64,000 bases of DNA, taken from assembly GCA_009192285.1 (NCBI GenBank), contig CM018608.1, positions 1,134,201 through 1,198,200 on the forward strand, in the 5' to 3' direction. The stretch comes from Morchella semilibera (lineage: Eukaryota > Ascomycota > Pezizomycetes > Pezizales > Morchellaceae). A model generated the notes under the pieces. It was given only the letters and a program-made list of their open reading frames with translations. It was not told where the DNA came from and searched no databases. Below, piece after piece: positions 48,624 to 59,804 of the stretch. Position 1 is the first letter of the stretch; each line of letters starts with the position of its first letter. The translations under genes and the position numbers were made by a program.

Positions 48624-50714
48624 TTACTTGAACTTGACACTCTTGACCAAGTTCTTCTTGATCCCCGTCATCTCGCCGCCATAGCTGCCCTGCAAGCCGC
48701 CCTTAAACACGGCCTTCCTGCTACCCAGCTTCTTCTTGGCCGCCTCATACTTCTTCCTCTTCTTGACCCTCGGGTTGCGCACGTCCTTCTTCCTGTGCGG
48801 CGTCAGCCCCTTATTCTTGTCGATGACATAGCCAACGGCCCTCTTTCCGCCGGCGGCGGCCGCATCGTCCCGCTCCACGGCCCTCACAACCCCACCGACC
48901 CTCAGCGCCTCGTGCTCGGCCCTCCTGCGCTCCTTCTGCATCCGCAGCTTCCCCGCCACAAGCTCGTAATACTCGTTTCCGGCGTCCTCGCGCATGCTGG
49001 TCGCCACGCGCACGTCCTCCTCGTCCGGGTCGCTGTCGCCCAGCCCTGTGTCGTCGTCGTCGTCCTGCTGCTGCCGGAGGCGCGCGGCCTCGGCGGCCAG
49101 TCGCAGCTCCTTCTCCTTGCGCCGCTCGCGGTGCGGGAGGTCGGTGTCGCCGCTGGTGGACTGGCCGGCTGCTTCGCGCTTGGCGGACTTGGACACGATC
49201 TGGGAGGTGTAGAAGCGGAGGTTTCGGCGGCGGGCGGCCTTCTGCTCGGCGTCCAAGGCGGCGAGCGTGTTGTCGTCGCCAAAGTCTGTGGTGTCGTGGG
49301 TACCTGTGGTGGTGGTGGTGGTGGTTTCGGGGGTCTTTTTGGCGGGTTTCTTGACTATGGTGGGGCGGAAGGAGGTGGCGAGGTCGGCGAGGTCGGAGAG
49401 ATCGGTGGTGGGGAAAGACTTCTTGGGCTTCTTTGTGCCCTTTGCGGCGGGGGCAGAGTCCGAGTCCGAGTCGGAGTCGGAGAATGCGGGTGAGAGCTTC
49501 ACGCGCTTCCTCTTTGGCTCCTTCGTCTTCAGCGGCGCCTTCCCATCCGCAGCCGTCACCACGGACGATGTCGCAGCAGCAGCAGCAGCGGCCGCCCCCC
49601 CCCTCTTCTTCCTCTTCTTCTCCGCGCCCTCGCTCCTAATCTCCTCGACCTCGAGCCCCTTGACGGCCTCCCACATCTTCCTACACTTGACCAGCCCCTC
49701 CATGACGCCATGCTCCCTGACCCTCGCCCCCTGGCCCAGCACCGTCTCCGGGCTGCTCAGCACGGCAAAATACATGCTCAGCACGCCCAGATACGCGCTC
49801 AGCGCGCGGAACTTTACCACCGCCACCGAGCTCCTCACGGTCTCGCCGACGGCCTCGGCCGCCGCGGCGCTCAGCCCCAACGGCGCATGGAGCGCCTGCA
49901 GCTCCGCAAACTCGTCCGCCAGCAGCCGGAACTCTGGGTGCCGCGCCTCCAGGATCTTGCCGCGCTCCTCGGCGCTGAGGTCTTCCAGCACGGCGGTGGC
50001 GGTGGCGGTGGTGGTGGTTGGTAGTGCCTCGGTGAGGCTTTTCCCCACGACTAGTGGCTGCGGCTTGGTGCTGGGCGCCTCCTCGGCGGCCCACTCGGCC
50101 TCGTCGAAGCCGTAGTCGGCCTCGTGCAGGGCGGCGGCCTGCTTGGCTTGTAGCCGGAGGGCCTCGGCCGCCTCCAGGGCTGCGTCCTGCTCTGTGGCGA
50201 TGGCGTCGCCGCCGCCGCCGTAGTAGTCCTTCTTTGACGTTCCCCAGCCCTCGGCGTCTGGGTCCTCGTCGTCGGTTGGTGGGGCGTCGTCGTCGTCGTC
50301 CTCGTCCTCTTTACCCTTTCCCTTACTACCCCGACTACCTCTCGGTGCCTCCTCCTCCTCCTCCTCTTCCTCTGAGTTCTCAGAGTCCTCAGAGTCAGAG
50401 TCCTCGTCGTCATCGAGCGCCAGGACCTCCTCGTCGCTGACCTCGCCATACTCGTCGTTCCTGCGGCCGCCGCGGCGCGCCCTGTTCTCGCTCTCGAGGA
50501 GGACCTTGTCGCGCGAAATGTGGAACTCGTCTTCCTCGTCGGGGATGTCCTCCCATGTATCTAGATTCCACAAAAAAAATAAGATTAGCTTCAATTGAAC
50601 GGGGAGCAGGAGGAGGGACGTACTGAAGGCGGCAATCTTTGCGTCTTTGGGGTTGAGCTCGCGGGGGCCTGGGGCCTTGGACGTGGCGGTGGTTGATCTG
50701 CGTTTCTTTGCCAT
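48624..50714 (-). CDS. UTP3: SAS10/UTP3 small-subunit processome protein
   Basis: Sas10/Utp3 is a nucleolar protein of the SSU processome, required for 18S rRNA maturation, and also reported to affect silencing in yeast. Inferred exons (minus strand) are 50714-50624 and 50560-48624, giving 675 aa. The 63-nt intron (50561-50623, GTACGT...CTAG) has no stop and keeps the frame. The protein starts MAKKRRS and has long Asp/Glu/Ser-rich acidic tracts (residues about 70-150). A central Sas10/Utp3/C1D-type helical segment (GKILEARHPEFRLLADEFAE) follows. The signature C-terminal Sas10 domain contains NKGLTPHRKKDVRNPRVKKR, SRKAVFKGG and YGGEMTGIK, and ends VKSVKF-K. It converges with ROK1, another 40S biogenesis factor, about 1.1 kb away. 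The family call is very secure. Confidence 0.95.
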   Translation of the reverse strand: MAKKRRSTTATSKAPGPRELNPKDAKIAAFSTSLLLLPVQLKLILFFLWNLDTWEDIPDEEDEFHISRDKVLLESENRARRGGRRNDEYGEVSDEEVLALDDDEDSDSEDSENSEEEEEEEEAPRGSRGSKGKGKEDEDDDDDAPPTDDEDPDAEGWGTSKKDYYGGGGDAIATEQDAALEAAEALRLQAKQAAALHEADYGFDEAEWAAEEAPSTKPQPLVVGKSLTEALPTTTTATATAVLEDLSAEERGKILEARHPEFRLLADEFAELQALHAPLGLSAAAAEAVGETVRSSVAVVKFRALSAYLGVLSMYFAVLSSPETVLGQGARVREHGVMEGLVKCRKMWEAVKGLEVEEIRSEGAEKKRKKRGGAAAAAAAATSSVVTAADGKAPLKTKEPKRKRVKLSPAFSDSDSDSDSAPAAKGTKKPKKSFPTTDLSDLADLATSFRPTIVKKPAKKTPETTTTTTTGTHDTTDFGDDNTLAALDAEQKAARRRNLRFYTSQIVSKSAKREAAGQSTSGDTDLPHRERRKEKELRLAAEAARLRQQQDDDDDTGLGDSDPDEEDVRVATSMREDAGNEYYELVAGKLRMQKERRRAEHEALRVGGVVRAVERDDAAAAGGKRAVGYVIDKNKGLTPHRKKDVRNPRVKKRKKYEAAKKKLGSRKAVFKGGLQGSYGGEMTGIKKNLVKSVKFK

Positions 50715-51029
50715 TGTGTGTGGTTGTGGGTTGTGGTTTGTGGTTTGTGGTTGAGTTGAAATATTTTGTGAATGCAGCTAATGAAGAAGAAGTGACGGCA
50801 GGGATTGTGAGTGGTGGCTGGATCTTATCGCTATCAGCAGATCAATCTGATTAGATCTTGATAATTATTGTCTGTTGTCGAGTGATCTTTTGTGAGTCTG
50901 CACGACCCAATGCTACAGTCCGCATCACATCACATCACATCGCATTACATAGTAGTCACGAAAAGAATAACAGCTTTTTTTTTCTTTCAATTTCTAAATA
51001 CAGATGGAGGATATAACAATAATCTCCGT
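50715..51029. promoter_or_regulatory. SAS10 promoter and LYS9 3' region
   Basis: A short gap between two minus-strand genes. GTTGTGG repeats directly upstream of the SAS10 start (50720-50755) correspond to a CCACAAC-rich leader on the coding strand. No further element is recognised. Confidence 0.4.
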
Positions 51030-52663
51030 CTAAGCAACAGTAGCCTCAATGCACTCGATGCCATACTCCTCCTTGAGCTCCTTGATCAACGGGTCGTTGA
51101 TCCTGGCGTTCATAGGTGCCAGAACACCCCTCTCGGAGATGGTTCCGTTAAGGACCTGCTTGACAGCGACGGCACAAGGAACACCGACCAAGCGGGCCAT
51201 GGCGCTGTAACCCTTGGGATCACCGTACTCGATGAGGGTAGAAGTGCGAGTTTCCTATATACACCTCCCGTCAGAAATCACATCCCACCCAGAGCTCGTC
51301 GCATGGGGGGGGGGGGGGAACTCATACCTTCTTTCCATCAGCAAGCTCAATGACAAACTTGTGCTGGAGCATAACCATGTCCCTCTCTCCCGGCCCATAC
51401 TCCATCTTCTGCTCCAACGTGGCACAGAGCGTATCCAGCGGGTTTCCACGCGGGATGGTCTTGTCCTCGCTGAACAGACCCAGCCACTTCATCCCCGCAA
51501 TGATCCTGTTCTTCTCCTCGTTGTCGGCAAACTTTGTCTTACTGCTAACGGCCCAGACCAAGTCCTCCTCCTTCTCCGAGCTGGACCCGAGGATCTTTGC
51601 AACGGCCGTCTTCCAGGGAGTAGACTCCTTCAAAAAGTCCGCAGGCTCGTCCGACAAGAAACCGATATCCACGAGCGTCCTCACAAACTCTGGGAATCCT
51701 GCATAGCGCAGGGTGCCTCTGATGATTGTCTCCGCCTCCGGGATCCCATAGCGCTCCTTGTACGGCGACGAGTCCCTGTTGGGGTAGGCCACGAACGCGA
51801 AGCCGGGGTAGATGTGGTACGGCTTTGCGGCCTCCATGAGCTTCTCGCCGGCAATCTCCTCGATCTTGCCGTCCTTGTAGTACTTTGCGCTGTTGCGGAG
51901 GGCGAGCAGCACGCCGCGCGACGACCACGAGAACTTGTATCCGAGCGGGTTGCCCGAGACCTCAGGGGCGGGCAGGCCACCGCAGTAGGAGAGGAAGGAG
52001 AGGATCTTGCCGCCAGCCTTGTGCACCTCGTCAATCATCTTGACGGCGTAGAGGTGGTCGATGCCGGGGTCGAGGCCAATCTCGTTCATGACGGTGATGC
52101 CGGCGTCTTTGGCGGCGGCGTCGAGCTCGGCCATGGCTGGGGAGACGTAGGAGGTGGTGACGACATGCCTCTTGCTCTTGATGGCGGAGTTGATGACCTG
52201 TACGTGATGGGTGTAGGGGATCAAGCTGGACTGTATGTTAGCTATTGGGGGTGTCTTTTTAAAGGGAGTAGAGAATTGGAAAAGAGGTACCTGATGACAA
52301 GATCGTGCTTAGCAATCTCGGCGTCGAGGGCACTGGTGTTTGAAACATCGAGAGAGATGGGGATTGTGTTCTCAACGCCCTTGGCAAACTCCTGAGCCTT
52401 CTTGAGGGTCCTGCAAGCTGCAATTGCACCACCAATGCGGTCAGCATCCCATTAATTCATCCATCCATCCGTCCGTCCATCCCATCCAACCTCAACCTCC
52501 TAGCAGCCATACTCTTTTTTGAGGGGGTGAAAAAAAAAAAAAAAAAAACTCGAGAGAAAAAAAACTCACCAACAGTAACCAGAATGCCTGCCTTTGCCAA
52601 AATCTCCAAAGTGGGCTTCGCCACGAACCCGCTCCCCAGCAACAGAACCTTTGATGCAGACAT
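51030..52663 (-). CDS. LYS9: Saccharopine reductase (alpha-aminoadipate semialdehyde/glutamate reductase)
   Basis: The enzyme joins aminoadipate semialdehyde and glutamate with NADPH to give saccharopine, the penultimate step of the fungal lysine pathway; it is cytosolic. Inferred exons (minus strand) are 52663-52570, 52417-52291, 52225-51328 and 51254-51030, giving 447 aa, against 446 in yeast. The start encodes a Rossmann nucleotide-binding loop (KVLLLGSGFVAKPTLEIL). ACRTLKKAQEFA follows across intron 1, then LIPYTHHVQVINSAI across intron 2. Later come the substrate-domain blocks NEIGLDPGIDHLYAVKMID, SYCGGLPAPE and PLGYKFSWSSRGVLLALRN, and the C-terminal GVPCAVAVKQVLNG. Intron 3 (51255-51327) carries a run of 14 identical G on + (C on the coding strand) just inside its donor. 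All conserved blocks appear intact. Confidence 0.96.
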
Positions 52664-54053
52664 TTTCTCTCAATTGAAGTCTCGTACCGTCAGCAAAGTA
52701 ATGGTGGGGTCGAGATGAGGGGTCCAAGTGGAGCATTTACATGTAGTTTAGTTTAGAGCCTTTTAGATTACTAACTACAAACACAACGTGCCAGGGGTGT
52801 GTGTGTGTGTGCGCGTGTGGTGTGGTGGGGTGGGCCGTGGGCTAGGGGTAGAGAGAGGGGAGGGGAGGGGGGCCGTATTCTATTCTATTCTATTCCCCCT
52901 GGCCCACCGACCCAACCCCACCAACCCACCACCACCGGCCCGGTTCCGAACGCCATCGGAGCCGCAATTAAGCTTCACCAGCAATCACTCGCAGCCACCC
53001 TTCCATCGGGTTCCACCATCACCATCACTACCCCTACATAGATAGGTACATACATGTACATATACTGATCAGTCAGTCGCAGTCGTTATCTGCCCTCCTG
53101 CCCTGCCAGCCCTGTCCAGCCCACATAAATAGGAATTACAGTCAGTCAGCCAGAGTAGCAAAACAGACTGCAATTTAAGCATGCAAATCATCCCCCATAC
53201 CAGATTCCATCCAGGGCCGGTACGCTGTCGATTTCCCACCGATGACCGGGGGGAGGTGGGGAGGGGGGGGATATTTATTCTACGGACGGGCTACCATGCG
53301 GTGCATCGGGAGAGGGAGTGTGAGAGTAGAGCGCACTGGGCAGAGCGGGTAAGGAAGGGAAGGGAGTGCTCCAAAACGTGACTCGACAGCTTGGGGTTAC
53401 AACTTACAACACAACCGACCCGGGGGAGCCCAGTTGCAAACACGACTACAGCTCAGAGGGAGTACCAGCCAGACAGACAGCCAGTCCAACAGCAGCAGCC
53501 CTGTTGAACACTGGTAACAACAACGGTGGGAGAGGGGGGGGGAGAAGTAGGTTTATAATAGGTAGTGTGTGTGTGTGCAGTGAGCGTGCGCATACGAACG
53601 AACGAACGACCGACAAACGACGACGACGGGTTTCCCGAAAACCCGAAAAAGCACAGAGTCTTGATTTGTCTGCTGCTGCTGCTGCTGCTCCTGCTGCTGA
53701 TGATGATGCAATGCAAGTATGGTATGGTACTCTACAGGAGTATCATCATTCATATATGAATGGCAGCCCTACAGCCAACCAACCCAGCCCAGCCAGGGCC
53801 AAGCAGCACAATGTGAAACGAAACGAAACCAAAACCAAAAAACTGATAGCCAATATAGATACGAGGCTGCTGATAAGATCAGGTTACCAACGGTTAGGGT
53901 AGGGCTCTTTTTTCTTTTTTTCTTTTTTTTTTATTACCTACATTCTGCACAGGTAATATATTGCACGCTGCACAACCTACATATATATCTGCATGGAGCA
54001 CTCTACCGTACTTCTTGCAGATCATGATGGGATTTGTTGTGTGTGTGTGCTTG

Positions 54054-54089
<36 letters not shown>

Positions 54090-55011
54090 GTCGGCATGTA
54101 TGATGTAGACATGTAGGTGAGTTGTGGTTGTGCTCCAGATAGAGTAGACTCAGGGTCCATCATCTTACTCACCAACCACCATCATCACCACCACACGCGC
54201 TGTCCGCGAGAGCGGCGCAGGGCCCAGAGAGCTCGAGGGTCAACCTAGAAGGGCACAAGCAGCTCAAGGGTAACAGAGCTGAGATTTGAGTACTCTAGAA
54301 CTAGATGTATGTTACTGTGTAGCACTTCTCTAAGCAACATGGCATTTATATGATATGCATCCCATCAAAACCAAACCGGAAAGACTAAAAAACTCCAACA
54401 ATGTGTGTCCCCCTCAATCTCGCACAACCACCACGCCTCATCATACAAAAGGGCTGTTAGGCCCAATAACTACCACCACCACAGCTACTACCTCTACCAT
54501 AACCACAATCACAGCAGTACAATATAATAGTAAGATGACGATAGAAGAAGGAGAAGCAAAAAGAGAAATCCCAATATCACACTCACCCAGTCAAAAATTT
54601 TGTTGCTGTTTTCCCCATCCATGAATCCACTAGATTATCCATACATAAAAGTGGTCCATCGATTTGAAAAGGAAGGGTGTGGCAAAAAGGAAAAAACAAA
54701 AAAAGAAGAGGAAGAAGAAAAATGTAGGAAAATGCAAAACATGCAAACATGCAAAAAAAAAAAAAGAGCCCATAAAAGTAAAATTCGCCATAAGAAGAAG
54801 CTTCCCGCAGCCCCCTCTCAACCCACCCTGCCCCATCACCATCCCCATCCACCCCAATTCTCGCAAAGACCAAATAACCCAAAGAAGCAACAAAAATCAC
54901 AGCAGAAAAAAGAAGTAAATATATAAAGACAAACATGAAAACAGCATAAAAGGACGAGGATAAAGAAAAAGGGGAGTGGGTTTCCAAGAGGAGGAAGTCA
55001 ATAATCAAATT
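52664..55011. other. Intergenic DNA with microsatellites
   Basis: No gene is supported. The region holds the LYS9 promoter, two TACATGTA motifs (52738, 53051), a GT/GC repeat near 52797-52820, a CTG-type triplet run near 53673-53705, a TA repeat (54059-54086) and A/G-rich DNA downstream of RGP1 (54660-54980). The open frames 53366-53902 (+) and 54583-55008 (-) are low complexity. Confidence 0.5.
54059..54086. repeat. TA dinucleotide microsatellite
   Basis: About 14 uninterrupted TA units preceded by a GT-repeat (GTTGTGTGTGTG, about 54037-54049). Confidence 0.9.
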
Positions 55012-57819
55012 TCATACTACATACCCGACCTTTGCGGCCGCGATTGTCTGCGCGCCCACACTCCCCCCGCAGGCATTCTCTGCCGCATTAGGATATACTT
55101 TCACAGGGATACTCGCGTCGAAGCTCTCGACCAGCAGCCCCTGGCGGGCCTCAAAAAGCTCTCCTCGATCATCTGCGTGGGTCTGCTCCAGTAGATCGTC
55201 GGGAACAGCCTCCTCCCCACCGTTGGGGTTGAGTCGCGCCGAGAGCACTGGGGTAACGAACTCGAGGCGGAGAATCCAGTTATTAGATACGCCGGATGTG
55301 CTAAACTCGGGGTTGCGCTGGGGGGGATAGTGGGAGTAAAGACAACACGCTTTGCGAAAAGGGTTGATTCGGAGTGTTGAGAGTGGATTTTACGGGTAGC
55401 ACGGTGGATACTAGAGGGAGATCGGAGAGCGATGGAGGGGGCAACTGTTTCGGAGGTCTCGAGAGATACGTTGATCTAATGGGCTGTTAGCAACAATAGT
55501 CGTAGGTCCTGGCTGGGCAGGTGGACTTACATGGTAACAAGGTATCTTGGCTTTCGAGAAATCGATAACAGCAGTTATGGTCTCTCCAAGCTTATAAGCT
55601 GGCCGGGCTAACGTCAAACTGGCCACTTTTCTCCCGTTCCTCGCAATCTCGAATAGTGTACCATCCGTGGATCCTCCTGCGCCCCGTAGAATCGCAAATT
55701 CAATTGCGTCTTTGGAGCTCGTTGGCATTTCCTCCCACATCGACATGCGTTTCGACATCACAGGTACTGACGGTGATAATATACCAAGAGGATTGTTTGA
55801 AAAGTTATTATGTTCTTGATGTGATAATAGACTATCAACGTATGCAAGGAAGTCGTCTAATGAAGACTCTTGCTTGGCCGGTTTCTTGGGGGCGGATGGG
55901 TCTGGAGGTGTTAGAGCCTTTTGCTCCTCGACACAGGATATGGTGGCTTCATCGCGGAGAAGAATGATGGGGGACATGAGGTCGTGAGTATGTAAATAGC
56001 CACCCGCTGTTATACATTAGACGGATATTAATATTAGATCGTGGTATATCAAACTTACGCTCTACATGAGGAATGACCCGGAAAGGGATCTCAACGACTT
56101 TCGGTTGCTGAACTCCTTTCCCAGGCCTTTGTGTTCCAATTACCAGGTTATAGGTCACTTTAATAGCCTTTCCTCTGTGAGAGGGTGGGATCGCTTTTGG
56201 CAGCGTAAAGCTGTATGTATATGTTCTACTTTCACCCGCTGCCAACCGCAAATCGACAAAAAGGATAGATTGCGGTGTTGACAGTATGGGAATCGATCTT
56301 GAGCCTATCATTGGTCAATATCTGTGTTCCCGATAATGGGCCGGGACAGGGACTATTCACTGGCTATTGTCTTCATCTCGGCGATGGAGCTCATATTATT
56401 TCCCCCTAAAAGCCCACTAAACCCGCCACCAAAGCTGCTCCACCCAAACCCACTCAAGAAGCCACCGTCATTCTTATTGGTCTCTAACCCTATTACCCCA
56501 CCCCCCATCTGCCCAACCACTCCTCGCCGCTTTACATCATCAAATATGCTAGTTTGTATTAATGACCCGTCCAACGTGAAGGTCCCAGATACCTGTGCAT
56601 AGCCCATCATCAGCGACTCCGATGATCGCGGGCCTATAGCCAATAGGCTGTGCCGCCGACTATGTGTCTGCTTAACGGTGCGCGCAGCTGCTGCCCGAGG
56701 GTCATATTCTGAGACTAGCGTCTCTGTCGTGCTATTCGAGAGAGAATAAAACTCCCCGCTTGACCGCGGTGTTTCACCCCCTACACTGTGCGCAGACACC
56801 ACTCGGGTTTGTGCACGGTCGGGATCTGTCTCGTCCGTAGGGCTCCGGAGAGCGATATGTGAAACTTTCCGCGCAGGTTGTGGCTGGCTTTCCGTGGACT
56901 CTTCCGAGGACAAGCTTTCCGTAGTGATGAGGAGTGGGGTCGGTGCAGGTCCTGGTGGGAACTTGTGTATCGATTTTGACTGCGAATGTGCAGGCTTGAA
57001 GTTACTAGGTGTTTTCGGAGTTATGGGCGTGCTGGGTGTCCGAGGAAGAAAGGAAAAGGCACCCGGTCCTTGTGCCTCTGCTATCGGGGTACTAGACTGT
57101 GAGGGCCTAAATGGTGATTGGGGGGTTATAGCTATGATCATTGTCAGCGATTCCCGCGATAGTGGTGGAACCATGTTCGCGGAATGCGTACCTGAGGTTG
57201 GGGTGTACCCATTCAGCATGGGTGATCTTCTGGGCAGTGTATGTAGCGAAGCAGATCTCCCATGACTCCTCGCCCTCCCCTGCGCATTTGGTGATCTTGA
57301 ATCTTCGCGACCCCCAGCCTCTATCCCGGCCTCAGACCCTATCGAAACGATGGATATCGATCTCTTGTGCTTATGCCCAGTCCCGCCATTGGAAGCCGAG
57401 GCAGACACCGGAGATGTAGGTGGAACTTTACCCGCAGGCACACTCAACGAGAGTGACGGTTTATGCGCCGAAGGCGGCCGGCCAGTCCCTGCAGGCAGCC
57501 TCGGACTCACGGCACCCGAGCGCGCTGCTGGTGGTGCCGGGAGTTGTGATGGTCCAGCTTTGCTACTTGGCCGACCTCCTGCTACTACTACTGCTGCTGC
57601 TGCTCCACCCGATGTCAAGCTCCCGTTCGTTGCTGGTAGGCCATAGACGTTTCCTGTCGGCTTCTGTAGATGTAATGGTGGAGCTCCTATTCCCACACCC
57701 CCTCGGCTAGATCCGGGCACAGACGAGACGTTCTTGAAGGTGATTTTGCACTCGAGCTTTTCCCCAGCAAAGACGGTTGACGTTTCGGGGAACGTGACGA
57801 ACACCCTAATGTCGCTCAT
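55012..57819 (-). CDS. RGP1: RGP1-like subunit of the Ric1-Rgp1 Golgi GEF, frame broken in last exon
   Basis: Rgp1 with Ric1 activates the Ypt6/Rab6 GTPase in retrograde traffic to the Golgi; the protein has an arrestin-like fold. Inferred exons (minus strand) are 57819-56361, 56304-56059, 56006-55531 and 55475-55012, about 881 aa; introns are 56, 52 and 55 nt. The start gives MSDIRVFVTFPETSTVFAGE, the arrestin-type N-terminus. A long Ser/Pro-rich insert follows, then family blocks LFVDLRLAAGESRTYTYSF, PPSHRGKAIKVTYNLVIGTQ, IPFRVIPHV and THDLMSPIILLRDEA. In exon 4, after RVVFTPTIP, the conserved continuation (NPEFSTSGVSNNWILRLEFV and VESFDASIPVKVYP) lies in the -1 frame. One base missing from the 7-nt C-run (55320-55326, G on +) would restore it. 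The C-terminal 75 residues or so run in this frame to a stop at 55012. Confidence 0.88.
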
Positions 57820-58729
57820 GGTAAGGGTATTATAGTATGTAATATAAATCACACACCTGTTCTTTTCTTTAATTTCGTTATTTTTTTTATATTTTTTTTC
57901 TTTTTTCTTTGGTACTGAATTTATTGGTCAAGAGAGGAAATGAGGATTGAGGGAGTCGTATTGCTGCTGATCGTCAAACTTTTTTTCGTCTTGTAGATTG
58001 TAATGTACTTGTAGGTGCTGTAATTGTTCTTTTCGTTCGGAAGAGGTATGATGTAGGGTTCGAATTAGTTACTGGCCAGCAGGTATCACAGCGCCTGTTG
58101 CTGGCCGCGGCATTGCTGGTCAACGTCCGTGTACTTTTCCTGAGCTGCTGAAGGTTGCTGGTTCTAAGTGACGACAGACAGCAGCGGGAACCTTAGACAG
58201 GACAAGGGAGACTGGGCGGGGGGGGTGGGTTTGAATTCTGGGAGAGGTGGGAGCGGGTGGCCGAGGGTTGTTGTGATGGGGGGCGCTGTTGAGCCTAAGG
58301 TAGGTATGGATTGGGTTTAGATTAGGAACAGGGAACAACCTAGCCTGCAATACTGCAATAACCAACGACAGGACAGACAGAACAGAGGAAGAGGCTTCTC
58401 TTCAAGATCTCTTCGCCAAGACTCCTCTGGAAGTGATGATTTGATGCACTTTTGACGGGAAATGATCATCACACATTCAATAAATATCCACTTTAGAGAG
58501 TAGGTACCTACATTACATACTCTAAAATCTACGCACTCCTCTATCGGCTCGGAGTGGAGGGTTTGCAAGGCTGGACGGGGACGGGGGTAAGATCTTTATG
58601 TAGGTACATGTATTTACATACATGCCTAGTAGGTACATGTTATCTACCTGGTATCATGCCCAGGATATCTTTTATAATTTAACCCATTTCTCAACAAGAT
58701 CAGCTTTTGAGGCTGAACTCTAAAGGGGA

Positions 58730-58730
<1 letters not shown>

Positions 58731-58776
<46 letters not shown>

Positions 58777-58777
58777 G
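58731..58777. repeat. 10-bp CT-rich tandem repeat (TCTCTCTCTA)
   Basis: The 10-nt unit TCTCTCTCTA is repeated about four times in perfect register, ending in a TCTCTCGCTC variant. A GGGAA repeat follows about 85 nt later (58858-58880). Confidence 0.85.
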
Positions 58778-59785
58778 CTCGAAAAGGTCCTTCCCTCCCC
58801 GGACCTCTCACGTGAGAGAGAGGACATGTCACACTCGCATCGCCATCTTAAACGAGAGGGAAGGGAAGGGAAGGGAAGGGGGGGATAAAGAAGAGAGGAC
58901 ACTTCTCACGCCGATAGAGCCTGGAAACCCCCCGGTGCACTAAACTTGACTGCGCGATTCGTAGGATAAAGACATGTGGGTTCGACGATCCTATCCATCC
59001 AACCCACCCATGCGCGGGTACGGGCTTGTACCTACGTGTAATCCAGAGTCGGGAATTCTCATGATGCTGCTTTATCTATTATGGATGGCTTTCTGGTGCA
59101 TACATGAAGATAGTGTTTGGGGGCCAAGGGTACAATCTTTGTTACCATGGTACTGTATGTACATACAAGTATACAATACCGGTATTGTACGTATGTAGGT
59201 ACAAGTATCTATGTACTCCAAAATATAGAAAATGAGATCGAGGGCCCGCTCTGTTTGCTGAAAGCTAAAACTAAATACAGACACCTGCATCCGGGATATC
59301 ATGGTGGAATTAAAATTTCTACTCCATGTGCCTTAGCTGTTAGCTCGCCTCTTCCATCCCTGACATCTACTGTATCTAGACGTCTACAATCGATACCATA
59401 TCATGCACCAACTCCATGTGAGCCTGATAGTGTACCACAATAGTGACCCCCCCCCCCCCCCCCTAGCCCTCGCTCAAAGGAAGATCTTAACACCCCTCCC
59501 TTGATACTATCCCCCAAGAAAGAAAAGGACGTGCCTCCCCCTCCCCCCAATTGGCCAACTGCACTCATCCGCAAACACCCCAGAAGTGGCTCCATCATGC
59601 ATATAATCGTTCAACTCCCTATTTTCCCTACCTCAGACACACCGCGCAGCAGAAAGAAGGAAGGAAGGAAGCAAGGTGAAAAAAGGCCTTAGTCCATCTA
59701 CCACGTGTTTATGCCCACTAGACACAGAAAAGGGTTTTCAGCTCCCCTCCCGTGATATATAGGTTGTACATAGGATATGTGCCTA

Positions 59786-59804
59786 CGGACGGACGGACGG
59801 ACGG
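59786..59804. repeat. GGAC tetranucleotide repeat
   Basis: About four perfect GGAC units in non-coding DNA. A related CAGA repeat interrupted by ATCA lies at about 60853-60880. Confidence 0.75.

Noticed and set aside
48405-50115. Long plus-strand frames opposite SAS10 (for example 362 and 282 codons).
   Set aside because: They are antisense shadows of a GC-rich coding sequence, with Leu/Val/Ser-biased translation and no domains.
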